This document shows positions 46,847 through 56,173 of a stretch of 64,000 nucleotides of DNA, in pieces. The notes below the pieces were generated by a model. The model did no database searches, was not told where the DNA came from, and saw only the letters and a program-made list of their open reading frames with translations. The first letter of the stretch is position 1, and each line of letters starts with the position of its first letter. The translations under genes and the position numbers were made by a program. Source of the DNA: Sphingorhabdus contaminans. Its GTDB lineage: Bacteria > Pseudomonadota > Alphaproteobacteria > Sphingomonadales > Sphingomonadaceae. The stretch spans positions 868,001 to 932,000 of the forward strand of contig NZ_VKKU01000001.1 of NCBI RefSeq assembly GCF_007280415.1. Reading direction: 5' to 3'.

Positions 46847-49800
46847 TTAGAAGTTTGCTTCCAGACCGAAGAAGAAGTTACGGCCGAAGCTGTCGAACGG
46901 ATCGCCTCCGGCCGTTCCGAGCAGACCGAGCGGCGGCTGGGTATCCAGAAGGTTATTAATGCCAGCATAGAAACGGAAATCTGTGTTTACGTCAAAGCCG
47001 ATACGGACATCATGATACAGAATGTCCGGAAAGAACTTTTGCGGAAACTGGTCAGCATTCTGTGGAGCAAGCAGAACGATATTGCCCACTACGGGATCGC
47101 AAGTACCGCCATTCAGCCCTGTCTGCCCCCGGAAAGCTCCAGCCAACGGGCATTGACCGTAGAAATTGTTCTGCGCCTCAAATGCGCCAATAGTCTGTTT
47201 CCCGATATAACGCGCTGCATACAGGATGTCGAAGTCGCCAAAGTCATAATTAAGAGAGAAACTTGCCGACCAAGCCGGGTCCCCCAACTCACTCAACTGG
47301 CGATTCGGATTAGCCGGGTTTGTCGGATCGGTGAAATTATTGAGTTCCAACACTTTGGTGGCGATCAGTCGACTGGTAAGACGATGTCCGTTATCGAAGG
47401 TTTTGCGATAAGCGAGGTCAAAATCGATACCCTTAGTTTTTTGGGCGGCAAAATTCACACCCCCGGAAATGACCGCTGGCTCGACAAAAAGACCTGTTGC
47501 GGGATCGCGCGATACAGTTGCGCAGAACGGATTATTGATGCCTGTTGCGTTGGTGTAGCATAGGTTGATGATCTGTTGTGCGCCCAAGGCTGCAATCAAG
47601 TCTTCCACCTTGATGCGATAGAAGTCGATGGTCAGGTTCAAGCCCGGAATGAAGCTGGGTTGTACAACTACGCCCAACGTCAGACTTTTTCCTTTTTCTT
47701 CGATGAGGGTCGGATTCCCCCCAGAAAGGAAACCCGTAGATGATGTTCGCGCGGTGCAGTTTACAAAAGGTGCGCCTAATGTAACGGGAAAGGCGGTGCT
47801 GGCACAAGCAGCCACAAGTGCCGCATTGGCGGTAGCAGGTACACCATCAGCGGCACAGTTGGTAGCGGTGATGCTACCCGGCGCTGGCAGGTCGCACGGG
47901 TCTGTGATCTGGGCAAAATTCTCTGAAGCTGTTGCGAACAGGTCGCCTTGGGTCGGAGCTCGTACCGATGTCGCATAAGCCGCGCGCAGACGAATGTCGT
48001 CTATGGGTGCATAAATACCCTGAATATTATATGCATAAACCGTACCGGTAGCGGTGTTATAGTCGGAAGCACGACCCGCTAGGTTGACCGACAATTCTTT
48101 TGCAAAACGCACATCTTTCAGCAACGGGATCTGCAATTCCCCATAGATCTCTTTGACCGTTAGCGCCGGTGGTCGGAAATCCTGCAGCGCGTTCAAGAAT
48201 GTCGCGCCACTTGACGTCAGGTCATCGAAATCAATTGAGGCTTTTTCTTTGCGATATTCTGCCCCCAACGCAAACGACACGGGCCCTCCTGGCAGTTCGA
48301 AAATTTGTGACAAATCGCCCCCGATAAAAGCCGACGCGACAAACTGGCTTGCGAATTCGTCTGTGCGACCTTCCGTGTTTACGAAGTCGAGCGCACGAGG
48401 ATCTGCATTGCCTTGCCCGAAGATGTTGATTGGTACGCATCCTGGATTAACATTGGAAACCGCATTCATTGCGCAAATGACCTTTTGGCCCGCGCTATTG
48501 AGCGCGAAATTGGATCCAGTAAAGGATGCAGGTGCCAGTACAGCCTGGACAGCTTGGTTGAAGCCATCAAGATCATTGCCATCTTGTGTGAAGAGTACAA
48601 GATTGTTGGTGTTGAAACCCGTGGCTTCAAACCGTCCGTAGTTAAGGGCAACCTCATATTTCCAGTCGTCGTTGAAATTACCTTCAACACCCCCGACGAG
48701 ACGGAATGTTTCACGGGTGCCGCGGAACGAACGGCCGCCCAGATCGATATTAAAACGTGATAAGGGCAAGACGGCATTCGGATCAAAGATACGCTTTCCA
48801 GCAGCATCGAGAGCAAAACCGGTAACCGCACCTGCCGCGTTGCGCGTTTTAAGAGCGCAAGAAGTTCCTGCGCTGGTCAGGCTGCTATCGCCATTGACGA
48901 GCAAATCACGATTTTGCGCTGACAGAAATGCGTTGTTGCAGCGCAATGGAAGTCCGCCCAACGTCGATGGGATGCTGTTAAAAAAGCTCGGCTGCCCTTC
49001 GCCAGAGACATCAACGCGCACATATTTCCCCTCTAAAAAGGGCTTCAGGGCTTCCGAAACATCATAATGCGCCAGAATGTTAAACGCATAACGGTCAACG
49101 GCCGACAATAAGCTGCCTGTGTTTCGCAATGTTGAACCCAGGCCACCTTGCACATTTCCCGACCCGAACGCAGAAAAATTCTGGGTTGGAGCATCGACCA
49201 CCAGATTACCAGCATCATCAAAACGTAGGAATCGGCCACCTGTGAGCGCTCCTACGGTACCCCCATCCGAAATCGCCGCGTTGCGTATGCCGCACAGGAA
49301 GCTGTTATCGGGAATTCCATCAGTTGCGCTAAAACCAACCTCACCACCCGCAGCACCTTGTATATCGGTCAATTGAAACTGGCACCGTCCGCTGGCCGCG
49401 CCTGTCAGGCTGTCACGATCACGTAGCAAAAGCGGTTCTTGCCGCGTGTATTCCGCTGAGATCGCAACGTTTCCCCTGCCATCAGCAAAATTGCGTCCGG
49501 CAAGAGCGCTGACAAAATAGGTGCCACGATCACCTCTTGATGAAATTCCGCCCTGTGAACGCAGCGCAATTCCGTCATAATCGCGCTTCATGATGAAATT
49601 GACGACGCCAGCAACCGCATCGGAGCCATAAACTGCTGAATTACCTCCAGTAACGATGTCGATTCGATCAACAAGGTCGGTTGGTATAGTATTGACGTCG
49701 AAACCATTGTCGCCAGGAGTAGAGGTGACATGCCGGCGTCCATTGACCAAGACGAGGGTTCGATCGGTGCCAAGTCCGCGTAAATCAAGAAGGCTTAGAC

Positions 49801-50140
49801 CGGCTGTGCCAATGAAACGGCTGGAGTTGCCTGAGCTGAATGTTGAACGAAGAGATGGCAGATCGTTCAAAGCGTCGCCTAACGAGACCTCCCCCGTTCC
49901 AGTGAGGTCGTCGACCGTAACGGATGTCAAAGGAACGGCAGACTGCAAAGTCGGCCTCGCAATGCGTGTACCTGTTACAAGGATGGGTTGATCGTTAACT
50001 TCTTCCTCACCTGGTTGTTCGTCTTGAACAGCAACTTCGGTTATTTCCGTTTGTCCATTACCCTGAGCAAAGGCGGGCAGGGCGCCCACCAATGCCAGAC
50101 TGAGTGCTGAGCCAGTAACCAATAGGCGTGATGTTTTCAT
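46847..50140 (-). CDS. TonB-dependent outer membrane receptor (copy 1)
   Basis: A 1097-residue outer membrane protein with a signal peptide ending ALPAFAQ, an acidic linker, then the plug domain starting at a TonB-box-like DQPILVTGTRIARP and containing LDLRGLGTDRTLVLVNGRR, then a long beta-barrel ending in the aromatic signal GRNFFFGLEANF. Barrel loops hold several cysteine pairs. These receptors import substrates using TonB energy; with no linked enzymes, the substrate (siderophore, sugar or peptide) cannot be guessed. It is a near-identical paralog of the next receptor. The start at 50140 follows AGGGAG, and a 28-bp palindrome lies just upstream. Confidence 0.93.
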   Translation of the reverse strand: MKTSRLLVTGSALSLALVGALPAFAQGNGQTEITEVAVQDEQPGEEEVNDQPILVTGTRIARPTLQSAVPLTSVTVDDLTGTGEVSLGDALNDLPSLRSTFSSGNSSRFIGTAGLSLLDLRGLGTDRTLVLVNGRRHVTSTPGDNGFDVNTIPTDLVDRIDIVTGGNSAVYGSDAVAGVVNFIMKRDYDGIALRSQGGISSRGDRGTYFVSALAGRNFADGRGNVAISAEYTRQEPLLLRDRDSLTGAASGRCQFQLTDIQGAAGGEVGFSATDGIPDNSFLCGIRNAAISDGGTVGALTGGRFLRFDDAGNLVVDAPTQNFSAFGSGNVQGGLGSTLRNTGSLLSAVDRYAFNILAHYDVSEALKPFLEGKYVRVDVSGEGQPSFFNSIPSTLGGLPLRCNNAFLSAQNRDLLVNGDSSLTSAGTSCALKTRNAAGAVTGFALDAAGKRIFDPNAVLPLSRFNIDLGGRSFRGTRETFRLVGGVEGNFNDDWKYEVALNYGRFEATGFNTNNLVLFTQDGNDLDGFNQAVQAVLAPASFTGSNFALNSAGQKVICAMNAVSNVNPGCVPINIFGQGNADPRALDFVNTEGRTDEFASQFVASAFIGGDLSQIFELPGGPVSFALGAEYRKEKASIDFDDLTSSGATFLNALQDFRPPALTVKEIYGELQIPLLKDVRFAKELSVNLAGRASDYNTATGTVYAYNIQGIYAPIDDIRLRAAYATSVRAPTQGDLFATASENFAQITDPCDLPAPGSITATNCAADGVPATANAALVAACASTAFPVTLGAPFVNCTARTSSTGFLSGGNPTLIEEKGKSLTLGVVVQPSFIPGLNLTIDFYRIKVEDLIAALGAQQIINLCYTNATGINNPFCATVSRDPATGLFVEPAVISGGVNFAAQKTKGIDFDLAYRKTFDNGHRLTSRLIATKVLELNNFTDPTNPANPNRQLSELGDPAWSASFSLNYDFGDFDILYAARYIGKQTIGAFEAQNNFYGQCPLAGAFRGQTGLNGGTCDPVVGNIVLLAPQNADQFPQKFFPDILYHDVRIGFDVNTDFRFYAGINNLLDTQPPLGLLGTAGGDPFDSFGRNFFFGLEANF

Positions 50141-50166
50141 GTGGATGCTCCCTGACATTAACTTTA

Positions 50167-50194
50167 TATAACTTTGGATATATCTAAAGTTATA
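50167..50194. promoter_or_regulatory. 28-bp near-perfect palindrome upstream of TonB receptor 1
   Basis: The sequence from TATAACTTT to AAAGTTATA is a 28-base palindrome with only one mismatched pair (50176/50185). It starts 27 bases before the receptor ATG in an AT-rich gap of 182 bases, between the two receptor genes. Length, symmetry and position fit a dimeric repressor site overlapping the promoter or 5' leader. The regulator is unknown. No equivalent is seen before receptor 2. Confidence 0.65.
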
Positions 50195-50275
50195 GTCAGG
50201 CAAAGCGCAAGATATAAACTGCACTAAAAACAATTATTTCCTGAACCACCCGTCAGACGACGGTGCCGGAATCAA

Positions 50276-50301
50276 AAAGGGCGCCCCGAGAGGCGCCCTT
50301 T
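50276..50301 (-). terminator. Terminator of TonB receptor 2
   Basis: AAAGGGCGCC (50276-50285) and GGCGCCCTTT (50292-50301) form a perfect 10-bp stem with a CCGAGA loop, 22 bases after the receptor stop on the minus strand, followed there by TTGATT. It is nearly the same sequence as the terminator of receptor 1, showing that the duplication included the 3' flank. Confidence 0.8.
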
Positions 50302-50322
50302 CCGTTAGCAGTTTTGCTTCGC

Positions 50323-53300
50323 TTAGAAGTTTGCTTCCAGACCGAAGAAGAAGTTACGGCCGAAGCTGTCGAACGGATCGCCACCGGCGGTTCCGAGCAG
50401 ACCGAGCGGCGGCTGCTTGTCGAGGAGGTTGTTGACGCCTGCGTAGAAGCGGAAGTCATTACCAACATCGAAGCCCAGACGGATGTCGTGGTACAGCACG
50501 TCAGGATAGTAGATCTGCGGGAACTGGTCTGCGTTCTGTGGTGCCAACAACACGATGTTGCCTAAAACCGGATCGCATGTTCCGCCGTTGATACCAGTCT
50601 GTCCACGAAAAGGACCGACGGCAAGAGGACACTGCCCATAGTAGTTGTTTTGAGCTTCAAATGTTCCGATGGTCTGCTTGCCAATGTAGCGCGCGGCATA
50701 CAGGATGTCGAAGTCGCCGAAATCGTAGCTCAACGAGAAGCTTGCCGACCACTCAGGATCACCCAGTTCGCTCAATTGACGGTTCGGGTTCGCCGGGTTG
50801 GTCGGGTCGGTGAAGTTGTTCAGCGACAATACCTTGGTGGCTATCAAGCGTGCGGCCAGACGATCACCATTGTCGAAGGTCTTCCGATAAGCGAGGTCGA
50901 AGTCGATACCCTTGGTCTTCTGTGCGGCAAAGTTTACGCCACCAGAAATTACCGCTGGTTCAACGAAAAGGCCAGTGGCCGGATCACGTTGTACGGTTGC
51001 GCAGAACGGGTTGTTGATCCCCGTAACGTTGGTGTAGCAGAGGTTGATGATCTGCTGCGCGCCCAAGGCTGCAATCAGGTCTTCCACCTTGATGCGGTAG
51101 TAGTCGACCGTCAGGCTGAGGCCAGGCACGAAGCTCGGCTCAATCACAACGCCCAGCGTCAAGCTCTTGCCGCGTTCTTCGACCAGAGTGGGGTTACCGC
51201 CCGAGAGGAAGCCGGTCGATGCAGTACGCGCCGTGCAGTTGATGAACGGTGCGCCCAGAGCGACAGGGAAGGCTGTGCTTGCGCATGCTGCAACCAATGC
51301 CGCATTAGCCGTAGTTGGGATACCAGCCGCGGCGCAGTTTGTGGCTGCTATACTGCCAGGAGCAGGTAAATCGCAAGGATCACCAATGAATGCGAAGTTT
51401 TCCGACGCGGTCGAGAACAGGTCGCCCTGTGTCGGTGCGCGTACCGAAGTTGCATAGGCTGCACGGAAACGGACGTCTTCGATCGGTGCGTAAACGCCCT
51501 GGATGTTGTAGGCGTAAACGGTGCCGGTTGCGGTGTTGTAGTCCGAAATGCGGCCAGCGAGATTTACCGACAGTTCCTTCGCGAAAGGCATATCCTTAAG
51601 CAGAGGGATCTGAAGTTCGCCGTAGACTTCCTTGACGGTCAGTGCAGGCGGACGGAAATCCTGAAGCGCGTTCAGGAAGGTCGCGCCGCTTGACGTCAGA
51701 TCGTCATAATCGACCGAAGCCTTTTCCTTACGGTATTCAGCGCCGATTGCGAATGCAACGGGACCACCGGGCAGTTCGAAGATCTGCGACAAGTCACCGC
51801 CGACGAACGCCGATGCGACAAACTGGCTCGCAAATTCGTCGGTCCGGCCTTCGGTGTTGATGAAGTCCAGGGCGCGGGGATCAGCGTTACCCTGACCGAA
51901 CACGTTGATGGGAACGCAAGCCGGGTTAACATTTGTTACTGCGTTCATGGCACAGATAACGCGCTGACCAGCGCTATTCAAAACGAAGTTGGTGCCCGTG
52001 AAAGATGCTGGAGCCAGAACAGCTTGAACCGCTTGGTTAAATCCATCAAAATCACTGCCGTCCTGTGTAAACAATACCAAGTTGTTTGTGTTGAAACCCT
52101 TGGCCTTGAACCGACCATAATTGATGGCCAGTTCATATTTCCAATCTTCGTTGAAATTGCCTTCAACGCCGCCAACGACGCGGTAGGTTTCACGTGTACC
52201 TTCGAAGCGACGACCACCCAAATCAATGTTGAAGCGGGCCAATGGCAAAACGGCATTCGGATTAAAAACACGATTGCCCGATGCATCTAGTACAAACGCA
52301 ATAGGCTGCCCTGCCGCGTTGAATACTTTTTGAGCACAAGCTGTGCCGGCGCTTGTTAGGCTCGTATCGCCATTAACCAGCAAATTGCGGTTCTGGGCAG
52401 ACAAGAACGGGTTGCTGCAACGAAGTGCGTTACCACCTAGCGTACCGGGGACGCTGGTAAAGAAACTCGGCTGACCTTCACCCGACACGTCTGTACGGAC
52501 ATATTTCGCCTCAATGAATGGCTTAAATGCGTCCGAAACGTCATAATGCGCCAGAACATTAAACGCATAACGGTCTACAGCAGCCAGCAAACTGCCTGTG
52601 TTACGCAGGGTTGAGCCAAAACCGCCCTGCTGGTTGCCGGAGCCTACGCTAGCAAAGTTTTGGGTTGGCGTATCAATAAACAGGTTGCCTGCATCATCGA
52701 AGCGCAGAAAACGTCCGCCCGTAAGGCTTCCGACTGTGCCTCCATCGGAAATGGTTGCGTTGCGGATACCGCACAGGAACGAGTTGTCGGGAATACCGTC
52801 GGTTGCGCTGAAGCCTACTTCGCCGCCCGCTGCACCTTGTGCGTCGGTCAACTGGAACTGGCAACGGCCGCTTGCTGCGCCGGTCAAACCGTCACGATCG
52901 CGGAAGTAAAGCGGCTGTTGACGGGTATATTCTGCCGATACGGCGACGTTACCACGGCCATCGGCAAAGTTTTCACCGGCGAGGATGCTGGCGAAATAGG
53001 TGCCACGGTCACCGCGCGACGAAATGCCGCCCTGTGCACGAGCAACAATACCGTCATAGTCGCGCTTCATGATGAAGTTCACAACACCGGCCACAGCGTC
53101 CGAACCGTAAATAGCCGAGTTACCACCGGTAACGATGTCGATACGGTCAACCAGGTCGGTCGGGATCGTGTTGACGTCGAAGCCATTGTCGCCCGGGGTC
53201 GACGTTACGTGACGACGACCGTTAACGAGAACCAGCGTACGGTCGGTACCCAGACCGCGAAGGTCGAGAAGGCTCAAACCGGCGGTGCCGATGAAACGGC

Positions 53301-53613
53301 TCGAGTTACCCGAGCTGAAGGTCGAACGCAGCGAAGGAAGATCGTTGAGCGCGTCACCCAGCGAAACTTCGCCGGTGCCGGTCAGGTCTTCAACGGTAAC
53401 CGAAGTCAGCGGAACAGCGGACTGCAGGGTAGGACGCGCAATGCGCGAACCGGTAACCAGAATAGGTTGCGACGGGCCTTCTTCCTCTGCCTCGTCGTCA
53501 CTTTCTTCTGCCGCAGCTTCCTCGCTTTGCGAATCCTGCGCGAACGACGGCATAGCCGCGAACAGCGCAAGGCTGATTGCCGAACCCGCAATCATCAGGC
53601 GTGACTTCTTCAT
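50323..53613 (-). CDS. TonB-dependent outer membrane receptor (copy 2)
   Basis: A 1096-residue receptor with signal peptide ending AMPSFAQ, an acidic linker (EEAAAEESDDEAEEEG) and then the same plug and barrel as copy 1. The proteins agree at most positions across the whole length, differing mainly in the linker and scattered loop residues. At DNA level the last 90 or so bases are almost the same, while the interior differs at many synonymous sites, with copy 2 using more G/C-ending codons. This suggests an old duplication under strong purifying selection, with copy 2 perhaps more highly expressed. The ATG at 53613 follows GGGGAGC. Confidence 0.93.
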   Translation of the reverse strand: MKKSRLMIAGSAISLALFAAMPSFAQDSQSEEAAAEESDDEAEEEGPSQPILVTGSRIARPTLQSAVPLTSVTVEDLTGTGEVSLGDALNDLPSLRSTFSSGNSSRFIGTAGLSLLDLRGLGTDRTLVLVNGRRHVTSTPGDNGFDVNTIPTDLVDRIDIVTGGNSAIYGSDAVAGVVNFIMKRDYDGIVARAQGGISSRGDRGTYFASILAGENFADGRGNVAVSAEYTRQQPLYFRDRDGLTGAASGRCQFQLTDAQGAAGGEVGFSATDGIPDNSFLCGIRNATISDGGTVGSLTGGRFLRFDDAGNLFIDTPTQNFASVGSGNQQGGFGSTLRNTGSLLAAVDRYAFNVLAHYDVSDAFKPFIEAKYVRTDVSGEGQPSFFTSVPGTLGGNALRCSNPFLSAQNRNLLVNGDTSLTSAGTACAQKVFNAAGQPIAFVLDASGNRVFNPNAVLPLARFNIDLGGRRFEGTRETYRVVGGVEGNFNEDWKYELAINYGRFKAKGFNTNNLVLFTQDGSDFDGFNQAVQAVLAPASFTGTNFVLNSAGQRVICAMNAVTNVNPACVPINVFGQGNADPRALDFINTEGRTDEFASQFVASAFVGGDLSQIFELPGGPVAFAIGAEYRKEKASVDYDDLTSSGATFLNALQDFRPPALTVKEVYGELQIPLLKDMPFAKELSVNLAGRISDYNTATGTVYAYNIQGVYAPIEDVRFRAAYATSVRAPTQGDLFSTASENFAFIGDPCDLPAPGSIAATNCAAAGIPTTANAALVAACASTAFPVALGAPFINCTARTASTGFLSGGNPTLVEERGKSLTLGVVIEPSFVPGLSLTVDYYRIKVEDLIAALGAQQIINLCYTNVTGINNPFCATVQRDPATGLFVEPAVISGGVNFAAQKTKGIDFDLAYRKTFDNGDRLAARLIATKVLSLNNFTDPTNPANPNRQLSELGDPEWSASFSLSYDFGDFDILYAARYIGKQTIGTFEAQNNYYGQCPLAVGPFRGQTGINGGTCDPVLGNIVLLAPQNADQFPQIYYPDVLYHDIRLGFDVGNDFRFYAGVNNLLDKQPPLGLLGTAGGDPFDSFGRNFFFGLEANF

Positions 53614-54059
53614 ATATATAGCTCCCCAGCTAGTTTGTTCATTTAGAATTAATGCGCCGGTTAAGCGCACGTCTTTTCGATGCGCAAGAGGCAAGGGAGT
53701 ATATTTTTCGTTTTTGGTGATTTGTTGCCGCATTGCAACAATGTCACCATGATGCCACCGACCAGAGAACGCAATTATGAGGCGAAGTAAAACTTTTACT
53801 TGAAATATAATTACGAACAAACCCGTAAAGATGACGCATAAATTCCATTAATTGCACAACACTCAACTTGTCGATTTTCTCTGCATTCGACGGCAGTGAT
53901 TGGTAAACAACACAGCAATGGGATGTCGAACAGGCTTATCCTAGCCCATTTCTCGGGCAAAAACGCCAAAGTGATTCGCGACCCCTTTGTGCGAAATGTT
54001 GCAGTGCACGATAAACTAGTGCTACGAGGCGGTGGACTATCCCGAAAGGAAAACAGTTC
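53614..54059. promoter_or_regulatory. 446-bp divergent intergenic region, TonB receptor 2 and phaR
   Basis: No gene is seen here on either strand. It is AT-rich and must hold the promoters of the receptor and of phaR. The clearest structure is an imperfect inverted repeat at 53716-53748: GGTGA, one base, TTGTTGC, a six-base loop, GCAACAA, two bases, TCACC. It lies about 100 bases before the receptor start and could be an operator. A weaker GCGCA/TGCGC repeat lies near 53670. AAAGGA precedes phaR. Confidence 0.6.
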
Positions 54060-54608
54060 ATGGCACGCGCAGCCAGTAAAAATGGTGATGGCCCGATCAT
54101 CATTAAAAAATATGCCAACCGGCGGCTTTATAACACGCAGTCGTCCAAATATATTACGCTGGATTTCCTGGCCGATCTCACGCGGAAAGAAATTGATTTC
54201 AAGGTTTTGGATGCCAAGACCAATGAAGATATTACACATGGCGTCCTGACCCAGATCATCATGGAAGAGGAAAGCAGCGGCCAGCAGATGCTGCCTGTCG
54301 GTTTCCTGCGGCAACTTATAGCAATGTACGGAGATTCGATGCAGGGAATGGTGCCCCAGTTTCTCGAAAGCTCCATGGAAAACTTCCGGAAAAACCAGAA
54401 GCAGGTTCAGGAAGTCATCGAAACGGCCATTACGTCCGGTCCCTTCGGCCATATTGCCAAACAGAATATCGAATTCATGCGCTCCGCAAGGGAGGCATTG
54501 ATGCCCAATTTGACGGGCAAAAAGCCCGAAAAAGCCGAGAGCATTGACGATCTGAAGAAACAGATGGCCGCCTTGCAGGCAAAAATTGACAAATTGTCGG
54601 CCGAATAA
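54060..54608 (+). CDS. phaR: Polyhydroxyalkanoate synthesis repressor PhaR
   Basis: A 182-residue DNA-binding regulator that represses phasin and other polyhydroxyalkanoate genes until it is titrated by PHA granules. The N-terminal domain has the family hallmark IKKYANRRLYNT and YITLDFLADLTRKEIDF; the C-terminal part is a coiled-coil-like helix (DDLKKQMAALQAKIDKL). No PHA synthase or phasin gene lies in the window, so it acts in trans. AAAGGA lies upstream. proS follows after 35 bases. Confidence 0.95.
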   Translation: MARAASKNGDGPIIIKKYANRRLYNTQSSKYITLDFLADLTRKEIDFKVLDAKTNEDITHGVLTQIIMEEESSGQQMLPVGFLRQLIAMYGDSMQGMVPQFLESSMENFRKNQKQVQEVIETAITSGPFGHIAKQNIEFMRSAREALMPNLTGKKPEKAESIDDLKKQMAALQAKIDKLSAE

Positions 54609-54643
54609 ATTTACAATTCATAATAAATATCGCGGATAAGAAC

Positions 54644-56173
54644 TTGATAAAACATGCATTAAACGTAACCCGGGCCCAGAATTTTGCGGGCTGGTACCAG
54701 GAAGTTATCTCCGAAGGCGATCTAGCAGAGGAATCGGGTGTCCGGGGTTGCATGGTCATTCGTCCATGGGGTTACGGTATTTGGGAACGCATCCAGAAAT
54801 TGATGGATGCGGAAATCAAGGCTGCTGGTGTCGACAACTGCTATTTCCCCTTATTCATTCCGCTGTCCTTTTTTGAAAAGGAAGCCGACCACGTCGATGG
54901 TTTTGCCAAGGAAATGGCGGTCGTTACGCATCATCGGCTTGTAGGGGACGGCAAGGGAAAGCTGATCCCCGACCCTGAATCGAAGCTGGAAGAGCCTTTG
55001 GTCGTCCGTCCGACCTCGGAAACCGTGATTGGCGCCGCCATGAGCCGATGGGTCCAGAGCTGGCGCGATCTGCCGTTGATGGTCAACCAGTGGGCAAATG
55101 TCGTTCGCTGGGAAATGCGTACCCGGATGTTTTTGCGAACGAGCGAATTTCTCTGGCAGGAAGGGCACACGGCCCATGTCGACCGGGAAGATGCGCTGAA
55201 GGAAACGATGCGCGCGCTCGAAATGTACCGCGCCTTTGCCGAAGGTCCGCTGGCCATGCCGGTTGTCGCCGGCGAAAAGCCTGAGAATGAACGTTTCCCA
55301 GGGGCCGTGGCAACATATTCTATCGAAGCCATGATGCAGGATGGAAAAGCTTTGCAGGCAGGAACCTCGCATTATTTGGGTACCGGCTTCGCAGAATCCT
55401 CCGGCATCCGATACCAGGACAAGGAAGGTGGCCAGCAATATGCGCATACAACCAGCTGGGGTGTCTCGACGCGGCTAATCGGCGGGGTCATCATGACCCA
55501 TGGTGACGATGATGGTCTGCGCTGCCCGCCCCAAATCGCGCCTCATCAGATTATCATCATCCCGATGCTGCGCGATAATGACGATGATGAAGCTGTTCTG
55601 GAATATTGCCGGACACTTCGCGCAGAATTGCTGGCGCTTTCGGCATTTGGCGAACCGCTGCGCGTGTTGCTGGACACGAAAGCGACGAAGGCTTCAAACA
55701 AGCGCTGGTCCTGGGTGAAAAAGGGCGCACCGGTTATAGTCGAGGTCGGTCCTCGCGATGTTTCCGAAGGTAAAGCTGCGGTTTTGCGACGGGACCGACT
55801 GTACAAAGACGATGGAAAGCTTGCCACCGCCTTTACCCCGCGCGCAGAATTTGTGAGCGCCGCCGCTGCCATGATCGAGGATATTCAGGCAACGCTATAT
55901 GCAGAGGCGAAAACGCGCATGGAGGCAAATATCCGCCGCGACGTAACCGACCTTGCAACGCATTTTGCGGGCGATGAAGCCGGTTTTGCCGGATGGGTCG
56001 AAGTTCAATGGGCACGGCCTAGCGGACCCGCACTCGACAAGATTGTGGAACAGTTGAAGGCCCTGAAACTGACCATGCGCAACAGCCCTCTCGACGCTGC
56101 ACCGGTAGAGGGAAGCTGCTTCTTTACCGGCGAGCCTGCGGTCGAACGGATACTGATCGGGCGGACTTATTAA
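54644..56173 (+). CDS. proS: Proline-tRNA ligase, short archaeal/eukaryote-type
   Basis: A 509-residue class II aminoacyl-tRNA synthetase charging tRNA-Pro. Motif 2 and 3 regions are visible (VRWEMRTRMFLRTSEFLWQE; GGVIMTHGDDDGL), and the C-terminal extension after the anticodon domain ends in a tyrosine (IGRTY), typical of type 3 (archaeal/eukaryotic-like) ProRS; the long editing insertion of the E. coli-type enzyme is absent. The start is a TTG at 54644 giving the usual N-terminus IKHALNVTRAQNFA; no ATG fits as well. The stop overlaps the next ATG (TAATG). Confidence 0.96.
   Translation: MIKHALNVTRAQNFAGWYQEVISEGDLAEESGVRGCMVIRPWGYGIWERIQKLMDAEIKAAGVDNCYFPLFIPLSFFEKEADHVDGFAKEMAVVTHHRLVGDGKGKLIPDPESKLEEPLVVRPTSETVIGAAMSRWVQSWRDLPLMVNQWANVVRWEMRTRMFLRTSEFLWQEGHTAHVDREDALKETMRALEMYRAFAEGPLAMPVVAGEKPENERFPGAVATYSIEAMMQDGKALQAGTSHYLGTGFAESSGIRYQDKEGGQQYAHTTSWGVSTRLIGGVIMTHGDDDGLRCPPQIAPHQIIIIPMLRDNDDDEAVLEYCRTLRAELLALSAFGEPLRVLLDTKATKASNKRWSWVKKGAPVIVEVGPRDVSEGKAAVLRRDRLYKDDGKLATAFTPRAEFVSAAAAMIEDIQATLYAEAKTRMEANIRRDVTDLATHFAGDEAGFAGWVEVQWARPSGPALDKIVEQLKALKLTMRNSPLDAAPVEGSCFFTGEPAVERILIGRTY

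Larger units (their letters stand above)
46847..53613 (-). repeat. Tandem duplication of a TonB receptor gene
   Basis: Two direct copies of a receptor gene plus 3' terminator, spaced 3476 bases apart by their stop codons. The conserved words run from the terminator GGGCGCCCCGAGAGGCGCC through the stop and last 30 codons. The upstream regions do not match, so the copies are likely regulated separately. Recombination between them would give a single hybrid receptor. Confidence 0.85.
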
